Part shown: positions 8,571 to 15,533 of the stretch, in pieces
Layout of the letters: each line of letters starts with the position of its first letter
Position numbering within the stretch: position 1 is the stretch's first letter
From: CAYRXE01 sp964428205
GTDB lineage: Bacteria > Patescibacteriota > Gracilibacteria > Peribacterales > Peribacteraceae
Direction: 5' to 3'
NCBI GenBank assembly: GCA_964428205.1
Contig: CAYRXE010000010.1
Span: 1-25,277, forward strand
Length of the DNA stretch: 25,277 nucleotides
The notes under the pieces: generated by a model
The model's database searches: none
What the model saw: only the letters and a program-made list of their open reading frames with translations
What the model was told of the DNA's origin: nothing
Translations under genes and position numbers: made by a program

Positions 8571-10328
8571 TTAGGGAGTCGGAGTGCCGCCTGCAGGAGG
8601 AGTAGGTGCGGGTGCTGCAGGAGGTGGCCTCTTCAGTGCGCGTTGGAGATTTTGCTTTGTGAGTTCATCAAGTTTTTCGCCTGTATTCTCGAGGTTCTTA
8701 AAGACTGCCTTGAGGGCGTCTTCTTCGCTGGCATTCGGCGACAGATTCGGTGAGTCTGTGCGCAGCTTCGCAATAGCTGCCTTGAGCGTTGCAGCAGAGT
8801 TGGGATCATTGATGATCTGGTTTACATTGCTGACGACACTCGTCTTAAAGTTTTTCACACCTTCACTGCTTAATTGCTTGGAGTGTGTGTCGACGAGTTC
8901 GGTCTGAGCTTTGCCCGCTCCTTGTTTTGCGACAGCAGCATCCAAATTTGCTTCGACGTTCCTCGCGGCATTTCTCAAGCCAAGCACGCTGGTGCTGAGG
9001 AATGGCAACGGCACGCTCAGCGGAGCCTTGAGGGCTACGCGACCCATCGCTTCTCCGGTGCCCTTAATACCGGCACTGAAATGGTTCACGATAGAAGGCC
9101 CACGTTCGAGAGCCATGAAGACGCCCTTCCAGAGCACGCCCAAGCTGAGCATGAGCCAGAAGAGGTCTGTAAAATTACGCAGACCTGCAAGAAGAGGAAG
9201 CTGGATTTTCATGCCCGGAATGTCAGGCATTGCCACCGAGCCAATGTTGATCAGAATGAAGCCAATGGAGAGAGGGACACCTACGATCGCCGGCAAGAAT
9301 GCCGCCTTGATGAAGGTATCGCTGATTTTGTCGGTATCGGCTTTGATTTGATCTACCACAAACCCGAGCACTACGAATGGCATAAAGGCCATCGTGAGCC
9401 ACAGGACCGGAATACGAATGAAGAACGCACACACAAGTGCGAGCACGGGGAAGAACAGCGCAATGTGAATCACAAGGACCACGATGATCTGCACGAACCA
9501 GACGAGCAACGCGCCGATATCTCCTGGTTGCTGGTTGGCTACCCGCCCGGCATCGAGAACGTTCGCAAGTGTACGCAAACGTGCATAGTTAATAATAAGT
9601 CCGTTATAAATGACGCTCGACTTATTGGCGCGGTTTCGTACTTCTGGAGAGTTGTAGGGCTTGAACTGCACACACACGAGTGGCTTGAGCGTACAGTCCC
9701 ATCCGTCTACCTCCGCAATAACCGTGTCTGTATCTTTGAGAAACTTCATTTCATTCACGACCTTACAAGGCACGCGAGCTGGTGGCCCCATACCGCCAGG
9801 ACCCCATTCTTCCGTCATACAGACATCGGCTCCATTTCCTACCCACGTTGGAAGCTGATAGACGGAGTAGGCGACTACCTGAGAGACGTCGAAGATCACA
9901 CGAGGGATGAACCATGAGAAGTTCACGAGGATCACCGCCATCACAAACTTAGGCAAAACACCCTTCACGCGGTCTGTATTGGCTGTGACCACCGTAATGA
10001 TGGCTCCTGCAATGAGGAGCAGCGCAAAGGCCACGTTCACCATGTTGCGGAAGAGCGCCCACAGTGCGAATAACACATTGCGCATGCCATCGTTAAAGAT
10101 GATGTCTGGATCCGTGACAATTTCGAGCATCTTGAAGAGGATCCACATGAGAAAGTTCATTGCCGTGATGATCATGCCGATGATCAGTGACCCCTGCGTG
10201 ATGATGGAATTTGTGAGGTCGTCAGCGTGCGCAACCGGCAACCCCAAGACCGATTCTCCCCACACGTGGAATGCAGCAATTGTTGCTACAAGAACGAGGA
10301 GGCCGGGGAACTTGGTGCTTGGTTGCAT
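8571..10328 (-). CDS. Polytopic membrane protein, VirB6/TrbL-like in layout (tentative)
   Basis: From the chosen ATG at 10328 the protein has 585 residues. It begins with a signal-peptide-like segment ending in VAHADD. About seven hydrophobic segments follow: a first cluster of about three within residues 45-150, a roughly 110-residue Cys-containing, probably extracytoplasmic loop (CMTEEWGPGG..., DCTLKPLVCVQF), and a second cluster from about 260 to 415. A 170-residue soluble tail, rich in Ala, Lys and Asn, ends in a Pro/Ala run. This layout recalls the VirB6/TrbL inner-membrane subunit of type IV secretion systems, which is common in CPR genomes, but I see no diagnostic motif and no ATPase gene nearby. 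The start at 10328 is favoured by an extended -10 six bases upstream. A longer version from a TTG at 10433 is open in frame. It probably forms an operon with the gene ending at 7309. Confidence 0.75.
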   Translation of the reverse strand: MQPSTKFPGLLVLVATIAAFHVWGESVLGLPVAHADDLTNSIITQGSLIIGMIITAMNFLMWILFKMLEIVTDPDIIFNDGMRNVLFALWALFRNMVNVAFALLLIAGAIITVVTANTDRVKGVLPKFVMAVILVNFSWFIPRVIFDVSQVVAYSVYQLPTWVGNGADVCMTEEWGPGGMGPPARVPCKVVNEMKFLKDTDTVIAEVDGWDCTLKPLVCVQFKPYNSPEVRNRANKSSVIYNGLIINYARLRTLANVLDAGRVANQQPGDIGALLVWFVQIIVVLVIHIALFFPVLALVCAFFIRIPVLWLTMAFMPFVVLGFVVDQIKADTDKISDTFIKAAFLPAIVGVPLSIGFILINIGSVAMPDIPGMKIQLPLLAGLRNFTDLFWLMLSLGVLWKGVFMALERGPSIVNHFSAGIKGTGEAMGRVALKAPLSVPLPFLSTSVLGLRNAARNVEANLDAAVAKQGAGKAQTELVDTHSKQLSSEGVKNFKTSVVSNVNQIINDPNSAATLKAAIAKLRTDSPNLSPNASEEDALKAVFKNLENTGEKLDELTKQNLQRALKRPPPAAPAPTPPAGGTPTP

Positions 10329-10334
10329 CAAAGA

Positions 10335-10343
10335 AGTATAGCA
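10335..10343 (-). promoter_or_regulatory. Extended -10 of the polytopic membrane operon
   Basis: On the minus strand TGc-TATACT ends six bases before the ATG at 10328, so the predicted transcript starts on or next to the A of the start codon. No good -35 is visible, which is common when a TGn extension is present. A second TATACT (plus coordinates 10441-10446) lies seven bases before an alternative in-frame TTG at 10433. Confidence 0.5.
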
Positions 10344-10517
10344 CAAAAACGGTCCTTTTCCCAGACCAAAGCCAAGAACCAGCGGTGCCATTCGCTTAAG
10401 TTTACGATGTATACCACAACATAATTTTCTCAAACAAGCGAGTATAATTTGTGTTCAAGCAACTTTCATTTTAAATGTAAAATAGTGGCTTTTTGGCTCT
10501 ATATAAACAAAAATTAA

Positions 10518-10534
10518 GAATACATTAGGTATTC
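10518..10534. promoter_or_regulatory. Candidate operator GAATAC-N5-GTATTC
   Basis: A perfect 6-bp inverted repeat, GAATAC-ATTAG-GTATTC, lies 57 bp before the regulator start codon and about 20 bp before its -35 box. The same half-sites recur with N6 in the rplS promoter at 11287-11304. The flanking region 10434-10591 is AT-rich and also holds ATTTTA-aatg-TAAAAT at 10468-10483. It has no other gene. Confidence 0.5.
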
Positions 10535-10553
10535 ATATCAATGTACACTTTTC

Positions 10554-10583
10554 TTGCACTACCCTGTGGTTAGTGAGTACTGT
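10554..10583 (+). promoter_or_regulatory. Promoter of the winged-helix regulator
   Basis: TTGCAC (10554-10559) and TACTGT (10578-10583) are separated by 18 bp. The -10 ends eight bases before the ATG at 10592, predicting a leader of only one or two nucleotides. Confidence 0.5.
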
Positions 10584-10591
10584 TTTTGAAC

Positions 10592-11176
10592 ATGTCGTCC
10601 ACGATCCTCAAAGCACTGTTCAGTTCGCAAACGAGAATCAAGCTTCTCAGCACTTTCTTGTTACATCCTGAGCAGGAGTTTTTCATTCGTGAGCTGACGC
10701 GTTTGCTCGGTGAGCAGATCAACTCCATTCGTCGTGAGCTCGAAAACCTCCGCCGCATTGGTCTCGTAAAGTCCCGTCACCGTAACCGCAAAAAGTACTA
10801 TCACATCGACCCCGAATTCGCCTTCTATAAAGAGCTCAAGAGTATCTTCAGTAAGGACATCCAATCCGAGAGTCCGTTTATTCAGTCGTTGAAGAAGCTC
10901 AATGGTGTGCAGCTCATTCTTCTTGCCGGTTCGTTTGCCCAGACCGAGAGCAAGGTAGATCTCCTTATCGTTGGACCTATCAAGAAGGAAATGCTCGAGG
11001 GTCTTCTCCTGCAGGATCCCACATTGAAGAACGTGAAGTATTCCATCTTCTCTGAGGCGGATTTCCTCTACCGCTTGAGCCTCAAGGATAAGTTCATTAC
11101 CGAAATCATCCGCGATCCTCGTCATTTGCTGGTGCATAACCTGCTCCAGGACAAGATCGACGAAGCAACGAAATAA
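10592..11176 (+). CDS. Winged-helix regulator fused to a degenerate nucleotidyltransferase-like domain
   Basis: The 194-residue protein has an N-terminal winged helix-turn-helix (about 8-70; FIRELTRLLGEQINSIRREL as the likely recognition region) and a basic wing (KSRHRNRKKYYH). The second domain carries LAGSFAQ at 112-117 followed by KVDLLIVG with Asp123, matching the GS-x-D pattern of minimal nucleotidyltransferases. The usual second Asp of the DxD is missing, since the preceding position is Lys, so catalysis is doubtful and the domain may be a ligand sensor. The ATG at 10592 is chosen over an in-frame TTG at 10586 because of the -10 position. Its own upstream region and the next gene's promoter share a GAATAC...GTATTC palindrome, which this protein could bind. 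The target and ligand are unknown. Confidence 0.8.
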   Translation: MSSTILKALFSSQTRIKLLSTFLLHPEQEFFIRELTRLLGEQINSIRRELENLRRIGLVKSRHRNRKKYYHIDPEFAFYKELKSIFSKDIQSESPFIQSLKKLNGVQLILLAGSFAQTESKVDLLIVGPIKKEMLEGLLLQDPTLKNVKYSIFSEADFLYRLSLKDKFITEIIRDPRHLLVHNLLQDKIDEATK

Positions 11177-11266
11177 TGCAGAATGCAGAGTGCAGAATGT
11201 AGAATGAGCATTTTGTTTCAGAATTTTCGATGTAATTCTACTTTCTGCATTCTACATTCTACATTC
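11175..11266. repeat. Heptad-periodic hairpin element A
   Basis: It starts at the stop codon of the regulator. Arm 1 is four 7-mers of the TGCAGAA/TGTAGAA type (11177-11204). Arm 2 (about 11236-11266) is the reverse complement in 7-mers of TTCTGCA/TTCTACA type. The arms pair with about four mismatches in 28 across a 31-nt spacer. Two other elements with the same plan but different 7-mers occur at 16122-16202 and 21938-22010. Confidence 0.85.
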
Positions 11267-11284
11267 GCCACTGGGGAAAAGGCC

Positions 11285-11313
11285 TTGAATACACTCATGT
11301 ATTCCCCTAAAGT
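11285..11313 (+). promoter_or_regulatory. rplS promoter
   Basis: TTGAAT (11285-11290) and TAAAGT (11308-11313) have 17-bp spacing. The start codon is 12 bases after the -10, giving a leader near 6 nt with no Shine-Dalgarno. The spacer holds the GAATAC...GTATTC palindrome. Confidence 0.55.
11287..11304. promoter_or_regulatory. Candidate operator GAATAC-N6-GTATTC in the rplS promoter
   Basis: A perfect 6-bp inverted repeat overlaps the last four bases of the -35 box and most of the spacer, so a bound protein would block RNA polymerase. Half-sites are identical to those at 10518-10534 upstream of the adjacent regulator gene. Confidence 0.5.
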
Positions 11314-11325
11314 GCCCGCACTCCA

Positions 11326-11832
11326 ATGACATCCGCCATTCTTCACGACCAGGCCAAGAAATACGCACGTCCCGTTCCCGATATCCAACCCGGGTTCACG
11401 GTCCGCGTGCACGAGCGCATTAAGGAAGGTGAAAAGGAACGCACGCAGATCTTCGAAGGTCTCGTGATTTCGGTGCACCGTGGTCACACGAAGGCAGATG
11501 CAACGTACACGGTTCGTCGCATTGCTTCCGGTGTGGGTGTCGAGAAGGTCTTCCCGTTCTACTCACCAATGATTGAGAAGATCGAGGTGAAGAAGGTTGC
11601 AAAGGTTCGCCGCGCAAAGCTTAGCTTCCTCCGTGGTCGTTTGGGTAAGTCCGCACGCATGAGTGAGCGCTTCACGACGAGTGACGAATTCGCAGTTGCT
11701 ATTGCAGCTCCAGAAGACGTCGCAGCAGAAGGCATCACGGCTGAGCAGGTGGCAGCAGCAGAGGCTCCAGCCCCAAGCACAACAGAAGTGCCAGATGCTC
11801 CAGTGGAGGCGAAGGAAGAAGCACAGGCCTAA
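11326..11832 (+). CDS. rplS: 50S ribosomal protein L19 with C-terminal extension
   Basis: This is the large-subunit protein L19, which sits at the 30S-50S interface. Residues 1 to about 113 match the family closely: PGFTVRVHERIKEGEKERTQIFEGLVI, YTVRRIASGVGVEKVFPFYSP, IEKIEVKKVAKVRRAKL and FLRGRLGKSAR are all L19 signatures. The remaining 55 residues are an Ala/Glu/Pro-rich acidic tail that ordinary L19 (about 115 residues) lacks. The tail is in frame, with codon use like the rest, so it is part of the gene. The usual partners trmD and rimM are not adjacent here. A nearby regulator and a palindrome in the promoter suggest local control. Confidence 0.97.
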   Translation: MTSAILHDQAKKYARPVPDIQPGFTVRVHERIKEGEKERTQIFEGLVISVHRGHTKADATYTVRRIASGVGVEKVFPFYSPMIEKIEVKKVAKVRRAKLSFLRGRLGKSARMSERFTTSDEFAVAIAAPEDVAAEGITAEQVAAAEAPAPSTTEVPDAPVEAKEEAQA

Positions 11833-11844
11833 GCAGAAGAGACG

Positions 11845-11882
11845 AGGGATCAAGGAGACGATGAGACGAGGATTCCCTTTTT
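11845..11882 (+). terminator. Possible rplS terminator
   Basis: AGGGATC (11845-11851) can pair with GAT-T-CCCT (11871-11878, one bulge) around a 19-nt purine-rich loop, followed directly by five T (11878-11882). It overlaps the region just before the next gene's -10. Confidence 0.4.
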
Positions 11883-11894
11883 GCGTGTTTGGGT

Positions 11895-11900
11895 TACGCT
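11895..11900 (+). promoter_or_regulatory. -10 box of the pyruvyltransferase gene
   Basis: TACGCT ends seven bases before the ATG at 11908; the same hexamer serves in the infB candidate promoter. No convincing -35 is visible. The implied transcript is essentially leaderless. Confidence 0.35.
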
Positions 11901-11907
11901 AGAGCGC

Positions 11908-12879
11908 ATGAAGCTTTTGCTAGTCGGCAACTTCGGCGTAGGCAACTTAGGCGATGAAGCATTGCGTCAGTATTTCCTCACGCGCTTTTCGGATGTGAAT
12001 TGGACGATTGTCACGGCAAACCCTGCGCTCGCAAACGAAGTCCCACGCTTGCCGCTTGGCTTGCGGTCGTTCCGTCAGCCTTGGAAGAAAACTATCTACG
12101 CGTACAAGAATACCGATGGCGTCGTGTTTGGCGGCGGGTCTCTCCTGACTGATGTAGAGTCCTCCTTTGCGTGTGTGCTCTGGTGGGTGCATGCGGTCGT
12201 TGCGCGATTGTTTGGCAAGCCGGTGTTTCTCACATTCCAGGGCATCGGTCCGTTTCGCACGCCCTGGGGTGAGTGGTTTGCCCGTAGGACAGCACGCATG
12301 GCGCAGTTTATTTCTGTGCGTGATGAGTTCTCACTTAAGCGAGTGCAGCAGTGGGGGATCAAAGACGTGGTGCTCACGTTCGATCCTGTTCTCAAGATCA
12401 TTGAACCGCACCTTGCGGGAGATACCTCCAACCGTCTGATCATTGGGCTCATTCCACGTGCCAACTCCAAGGCCGAATTCATTGATCGTATGAAAGAGGT
12501 TCTCGGCCAGCGTCGTCCCGACGAAGTGCGCATCATTTCGCTTCAGCATGAACATCCAAAGGAGTGCAAACTCTGCGATGAACTCCCAGAGCACCTGGGC
12601 ATGCCCTGTACGTGCCGTGCAGTCCACACCCTCCAGGAATTGGCCGATGCGCTCACCGGAGTCTCCTACGTGCTCACGGAGCGCTATCACGGCGGTATTG
12701 CCGCCATTGGTCTTGGCATTCCTTTTGGCATGGTGACGCAGAGTCCTGAAGACAAGCTGAGTGCCCTCAAGATGTACGAGAACGGCAGTCATAGGCTCGA
12801 TTCCTTGGCGCTCGTGCAATGGGGCGAAGAAGAGCTGCGAGAGGCATTGCGTGTGCTCGAAAAAACCCCCACGCATTAG
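11908..12879 (+). CDS. csaB: Polysaccharide pyruvyltransferase family protein (CsaB-like)
   Basis: This family transfers pyruvate from phosphoenolpyruvate to a sugar in a cell-wall polymer. CsaB does this on secondary cell wall polysaccharide so that SLH-domain S-layer proteins can bind. The 323-residue protein opens with the nucleotide-binding-like GNFGVGNLGDEA at 7-18, followed by VVFGGGSLLTD, FQGIGPF, SVRDEFSLKRVQQWGI, DPVL and VLTERYHGGIAAIGLGIPF, the typical run of motifs for the family. The start is the ATG at 11908, ten codons inside the longest frame, because the conserved fold begins there and a -10 sits just upstream. Its last codons overlap the terminator of the convergent minus-strand gene. 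CsaB is the best-known member; a related exopolysaccharide pyruvyltransferase is possible. No SLH protein is visible in the window. Confidence 0.85.
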   Translation: MKLLLVGNFGVGNLGDEALRQYFLTRFSDVNWTIVTANPALANEVPRLPLGLRSFRQPWKKTIYAYKNTDGVVFGGGSLLTDVESSFACVLWWVHAVVARLFGKPVFLTFQGIGPFRTPWGEWFARRTARMAQFISVRDEFSLKRVQQWGIKDVVLTFDPVLKIIEPHLAGDTSNRLIIGLIPRANSKAEFIDRMKEVLGQRRPDEVRIISLQHEHPKECKLCDELPEHLGMPCTCRAVHTLQELADALTGVSYVLTERYHGGIAAIGLGIPFGMVTQSPEDKLSALKMYENGSHRLDSLALVQWGEEELREALRVLEKTPTH

Positions 12880-12888
12880 GCGGGAGGG
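12860..12888 (-). terminator. Terminator of the minus-strand membrane gene
   Basis: On the minus strand CCCTCCCGC and GCGTGGGGG pair at 7 of 9 positions around a 5-nt loop and are followed by six T (plus-strand AAAAAA at 12860-12865). It lies 21 bp past the stop of the 12909-14018 gene and overlaps the 3' end of the pyruvyltransferase gene. Confidence 0.6.
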
Positions 12889-12908
12889 TCTTGCCTTTAA
12901 CGGCTTGT

Positions 12909-14018
12909 TTAGTGTGCGCAACTTTCGAGCAATCGGCCGACCCATGAGTCGAGCGTCAGCCACATCCACGCGTGCATCAGGCAGAACCAGAACACAGCGT
13001 AGGGAATGCTGTACTTCATGTACGCCATCCACTGACGGGGAGTCCTATAGAGCATGACCCCTACAAGACTGCTGATGGGCAACAGAAGCGCTCCAGTGGA
13101 GAGTGTTGTCACCCGTACCCAGAAATGTACTGAAGGATCCTCATAGAGAGGTCCCCACAGGACAGCTTGGATGCCGGCAGGGATAATTGGAGCTACCGCT
13201 CCGATTCCCAGACCCAAAGGACTGATGATGTCCCGTACGAGCCATGAACCAGAGATCCACGCGATGATCAGGACCAGCATGACGCTGACCTCAGTTTCTT
13301 CTTTCCACGCGTCGAGCAAGTGATCATCCTGCCGCGTCAGAACGGCGTAGATCACAAGAACGCCCAGGCAGAGGAGAGGATTATGTGTGAGCAGTAGAAG
13401 GAGAATTCCTACGCTGAACTCCAGAACGTCACGAGTCTTAGCTTTCTGTGCTTTATTAGGCACCACATCGATTTTGAGCAAGGATGCGTGCAAGCCAAGA
13501 ACGCAAAGAAGCATCACCGCCGGCGGAACGATGTATAGCGCAGAAAACGCGCCAGTACGCCCGTCGTTGTTAAACAGTCCCGCGGCGTACACTTCTCCAA
13601 ACCAGATCATGAGGCCGCCGATGATCGCGGACATCGTTCCAAGAGCGAGCAGTTTTGCCCGCTCGCCCTCGGTTTCCTGGTCTTCTGGAGCTTCCATGAC
13701 GGTGCGAGCATCCTGCCCCGTCTCGACGGTGCGGAGCGCCTTCATCTGCTTGAGAACAATGAAGGAGTCCAACACAGAAGAGATGGCTCCGGCAAAGAAG
13801 ACTTGCCAGAATTTCTTGCGGAACACCGGCATAGGCACCGGAGCGATGCCGACAAGTAGCCCGAGATAGATCACGAGAGTGATCACCTGAGCCACCCCTC
13901 CCATGGATTGATAGTTCGTCCGGAACGCCACGATGGCGATCCCGGTCAGGAACAACAGGATGTGTTCCATTTTCAGCGGCGTAAGCTCGTGCTTGGCCAC
14001 CCTGCGCAGCATCTGCAT
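12909..14018 (-). CDS. Polytopic membrane protein, unknown family
   Basis: The 369-residue protein has roughly ten hydrophobic segments, beginning with HILLFLTGIAIVAF, then VITLVIYLGLLVGIAPV and others through to AVFWFCLMHAWMWL. One cytoplasm-like charged loop lies at about 112-136 (ETGQDARTVMEAPEDQETEGERAK). I recognise no transporter signature. An AAAGGA five bases before the ATG at 14018 is the clearest Shine-Dalgarno in the window, and a consensus TTGACA (plus coordinates 14054-14059) lies upstream, though the matching -10 is poor. It is transcribed divergently from rarA and convergently with the pyruvyltransferase, so it stands alone. A role in ion or solute transport is possible but unsupported. 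Confidence 0.75.
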   Translation of the reverse strand: MQMLRRVAKHELTPLKMEHILLFLTGIAIVAFRTNYQSMGGVAQVITLVIYLGLLVGIAPVPMPVFRKKFWQVFFAGAISSVLDSFIVLKQMKALRTVETGQDARTVMEAPEDQETEGERAKLLALGTMSAIIGGLMIWFGEVYAAGLFNNDGRTGAFSALYIVPPAVMLLCVLGLHASLLKIDVVPNKAQKAKTRDVLEFSVGILLLLLTHNPLLCLGVLVIYAVLTRQDDHLLDAWKEETEVSVMLVLIIAWISGSWLVRDIISPLGLGIGAVAPIIPAGIQAVLWGPLYEDPSVHFWVRVTTLSTGALLLPISSLVGVMLYRTPRQWMAYMKYSIPYAVFWFCLMHAWMWLTLDSWVGRLLESCAH

Positions 14019-14069
14019 GTCAGTCCTTTCTCAAAAAAGTTTCAAGCCGAAGGTGTCAAAGGCCAGTCC

Positions 14070-14086
14070 TTCCCAGTGAATGGGAA
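14070..14086. other. Hairpin TTCCCA-gtgaa-TGGGAA
   Basis: A perfect 6-bp stem with a 5-nt loop lies between the divergent genes, followed on the plus strand by a T5 run at 14094-14098. It could be a terminator for stray plus-strand transcription or a regulator site; the distance to the T run makes terminator function uncertain. Confidence 0.3.
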
Positions 14087-14164
14087 AGGCGTGTTTTTGA
14101 CAGACAACAGCCAAAATTTCAAGGGTTTCGTGAGCATGTTCTGTCGAAATGTAGGAGTGTACGT

Positions 14165-14196
14165 TTGTCCACGCTCAGTACCTGTGAAATACTGAG
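14165..14196 (+). promoter_or_regulatory. rarA promoter with overlapping palindrome
   Basis: TTGTCC (14165-14170) and AATACT (14188-14193) have 17-bp spacing and the -10 ends six bases before the GTG start at 14200. CTCAGTA (14174-14180) and TACTGAG (14190-14196) form a perfect 7-bp inverted repeat with a 9-nt spacer that covers the -10, so it may be an operator. Confidence 0.45.
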
Positions 14197-14199
14197 CAG

Positions 14200-15474
14200 G
14201 TGAATGATGTGCCTCTCGCGTATCGGCTACGACCCACCATGCTCTCCGAAGTCGCAGGACACGCGGAGCTTCTCGCGGAAGAAAAGCCACTCCGGATGCT
14301 CATTGATCACGATCAACTCCATTCCATCATTCTTTCGGGACCACCGGGAACAGGAAAGACCACGCTCGCGCATGTGATCGCGAACACCACCAAAGCAGAG
14401 TTCGTCTCGCTCAATGCCGTAACAAGTGGAGTCAAAGAAATGAAAGAAGTGTGCGAAGAAGCACGTCGCATGAAAGATAATTTGAAGCAGCGAACAGTGC
14501 TCTTCATCGACGAGATCCATCGGTTCAATACTTCACAGCAAGATGCGCTCCTGCCGTACGTGGAACGCGGCGATGTGATTTTGATTGGTGCAACCACGCA
14601 AAACCCGTACTTCGATGTGAACGCCGCTCTGGTATCACGGTCTCGCGTGTACTTGCTTAAAACGCTCTCAGAGGACGATTTGCTGAAGATCCTCAAGCGC
14701 GCGCTGGTGGATGAAAAAGGGTTTGCCGGCAAGGTGAAGGTGAGCGAAGAGGCGCTCAAGAAAATTGCCCAAGTGAGCAACGGAGATGCGCGCATTGCTC
14801 TCAACTCGCTCGAACTGGCGGTGATGACGGCCGGCGGAAACGTGTCGATCAAAGACGCGGAAAAAATCCTTCTTGATCGTTCCCGTCGCTACGACAGGGC
14901 AGGGGAGGAGCACTACAATACGATCTCCGCATTTATTAAAACCATGCGAGGCAGCGATCCGGATGCCGCTCTTCTCTGGATGTACGCCATGCTCGAAGCA
15001 GGTGAGCCCGCTCGGTTCATCTTCCGTCGTATGGCGATTTTCGCGAGTGAAGATGTGGGCAATGCCGACCCACGAGCACTCCAAGTCGTGGTGTCTGCCT
15101 GGCAGGCTTTTGAGCTCGTCGGGTTGCCCGAAGGCGAGTTCTTCCTCGCGCACGCTTGTGTGTACCTCGCGCAAGCACCCAAGAGCAATGCCGTGACGGT
15201 GGCCATGGGTGCATCCAAAAAGGCACTCAAGGATGCTCCGCAGGCCGAGGTGCCCAATCACCTACGGAATGCCCCGGTAAAAGGCATGAAGGAGCAGGGC
15301 ATTGGCAAAGGCTACACCTACCCGCATGACGTCCCTGGGGCCGTCGCAGAGGCCAATTACTTCCCCGTGGGCATGCAGCCGGTGAACTTCTATGAACCGA
15401 GTGATCGGGGCTTTGAAGCAGAAGTTCGAGACCGATTGGCCAAAACGCGAAAGCTGTTGGGGAGATCATCCTGA
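14200..15474 (+). CDS. rarA: Replication-associated recombination protein A (RarA/MgsA)
   Basis: RarA is a tetrameric AAA+ ATPase, related to clamp loaders, that acts at stalled replication forks and in gap repair. The 424-residue protein, standard length for the family, has Walker A GPPGTGKTT at 47-55, Walker B FIDEIHRF at 102-109, sensor 1 GATTQNPYF at 130-138 and an arginine-finger region SRSRVY. The C-terminal MgsA tetramerisation domain carries FASEDVGNADPRAL and PNHLRNAPVKGMKEQGIGKGYTYPHD. The GTG start is chosen because RarA begins close to its PLAYRLRPT motif and a promoter ends just upstream. It starts divergently from the membrane gene at 14018. The next gene has its own strong promoter, so rarA is probably monocistronic. 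Confidence 0.96.
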   Translation: MNDVPLAYRLRPTMLSEVAGHAELLAEEKPLRMLIDHDQLHSIILSGPPGTGKTTLAHVIANTTKAEFVSLNAVTSGVKEMKEVCEEARRMKDNLKQRTVLFIDEIHRFNTSQQDALLPYVERGDVILIGATTQNPYFDVNAALVSRSRVYLLKTLSEDDLLKILKRALVDEKGFAGKVKVSEEALKKIAQVSNGDARIALNSLELAVMTAGGNVSIKDAEKILLDRSRRYDRAGEEHYNTISAFIKTMRGSDPDAALLWMYAMLEAGEPARFIFRRMAIFASEDVGNADPRALQVVVSAWQAFELVGLPEGEFFLAHACVYLAQAPKSNAVTVAMGASKKALKDAPQAEVPNHLRNAPVKGMKEQGIGKGYTYPHDVPGAVAEANYFPVGMQPVNFYEPSDRGFEAEVRDRLAKTRKLLGRSS

Positions 15475-15493
15475 AAGGAAAGTTCACACTGAT

Positions 15494-15522
15494 TTGCAAA
15501 GGTTGGCAATAAGTGTTATAAT
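15494..15522 (+). promoter_or_regulatory. Strong promoter, TTGCAA-17-TGtTATAAT
   Basis: TTGCAA (15494-15499), a 17-bp spacer and a perfect TATAAT (15517-15522) with TG extension form the best consensus promoter in the window. It predicts a start near 15529 and a 5-nt leader before the ATG at 15534. Confidence 0.8.
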
Positions 15523-15533
15523 ACAACAAACAC

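Noticed and set aside
8874..9917. A 347-codon plus-strand frame opposite the polytopic membrane gene
   Set aside because: The translation is rich in His, Glu and Arg with no domain, and the minus-strand frame has membrane helices and a signal peptide.
10329..10433. Longer N-terminus (TTG at 10433) for the polytopic membrane protein
   Set aside because: The added 35 residues precede a good signal-peptide-like start, and an extended -10 lies between. A TATACT before the TTG keeps this possible but less likely.
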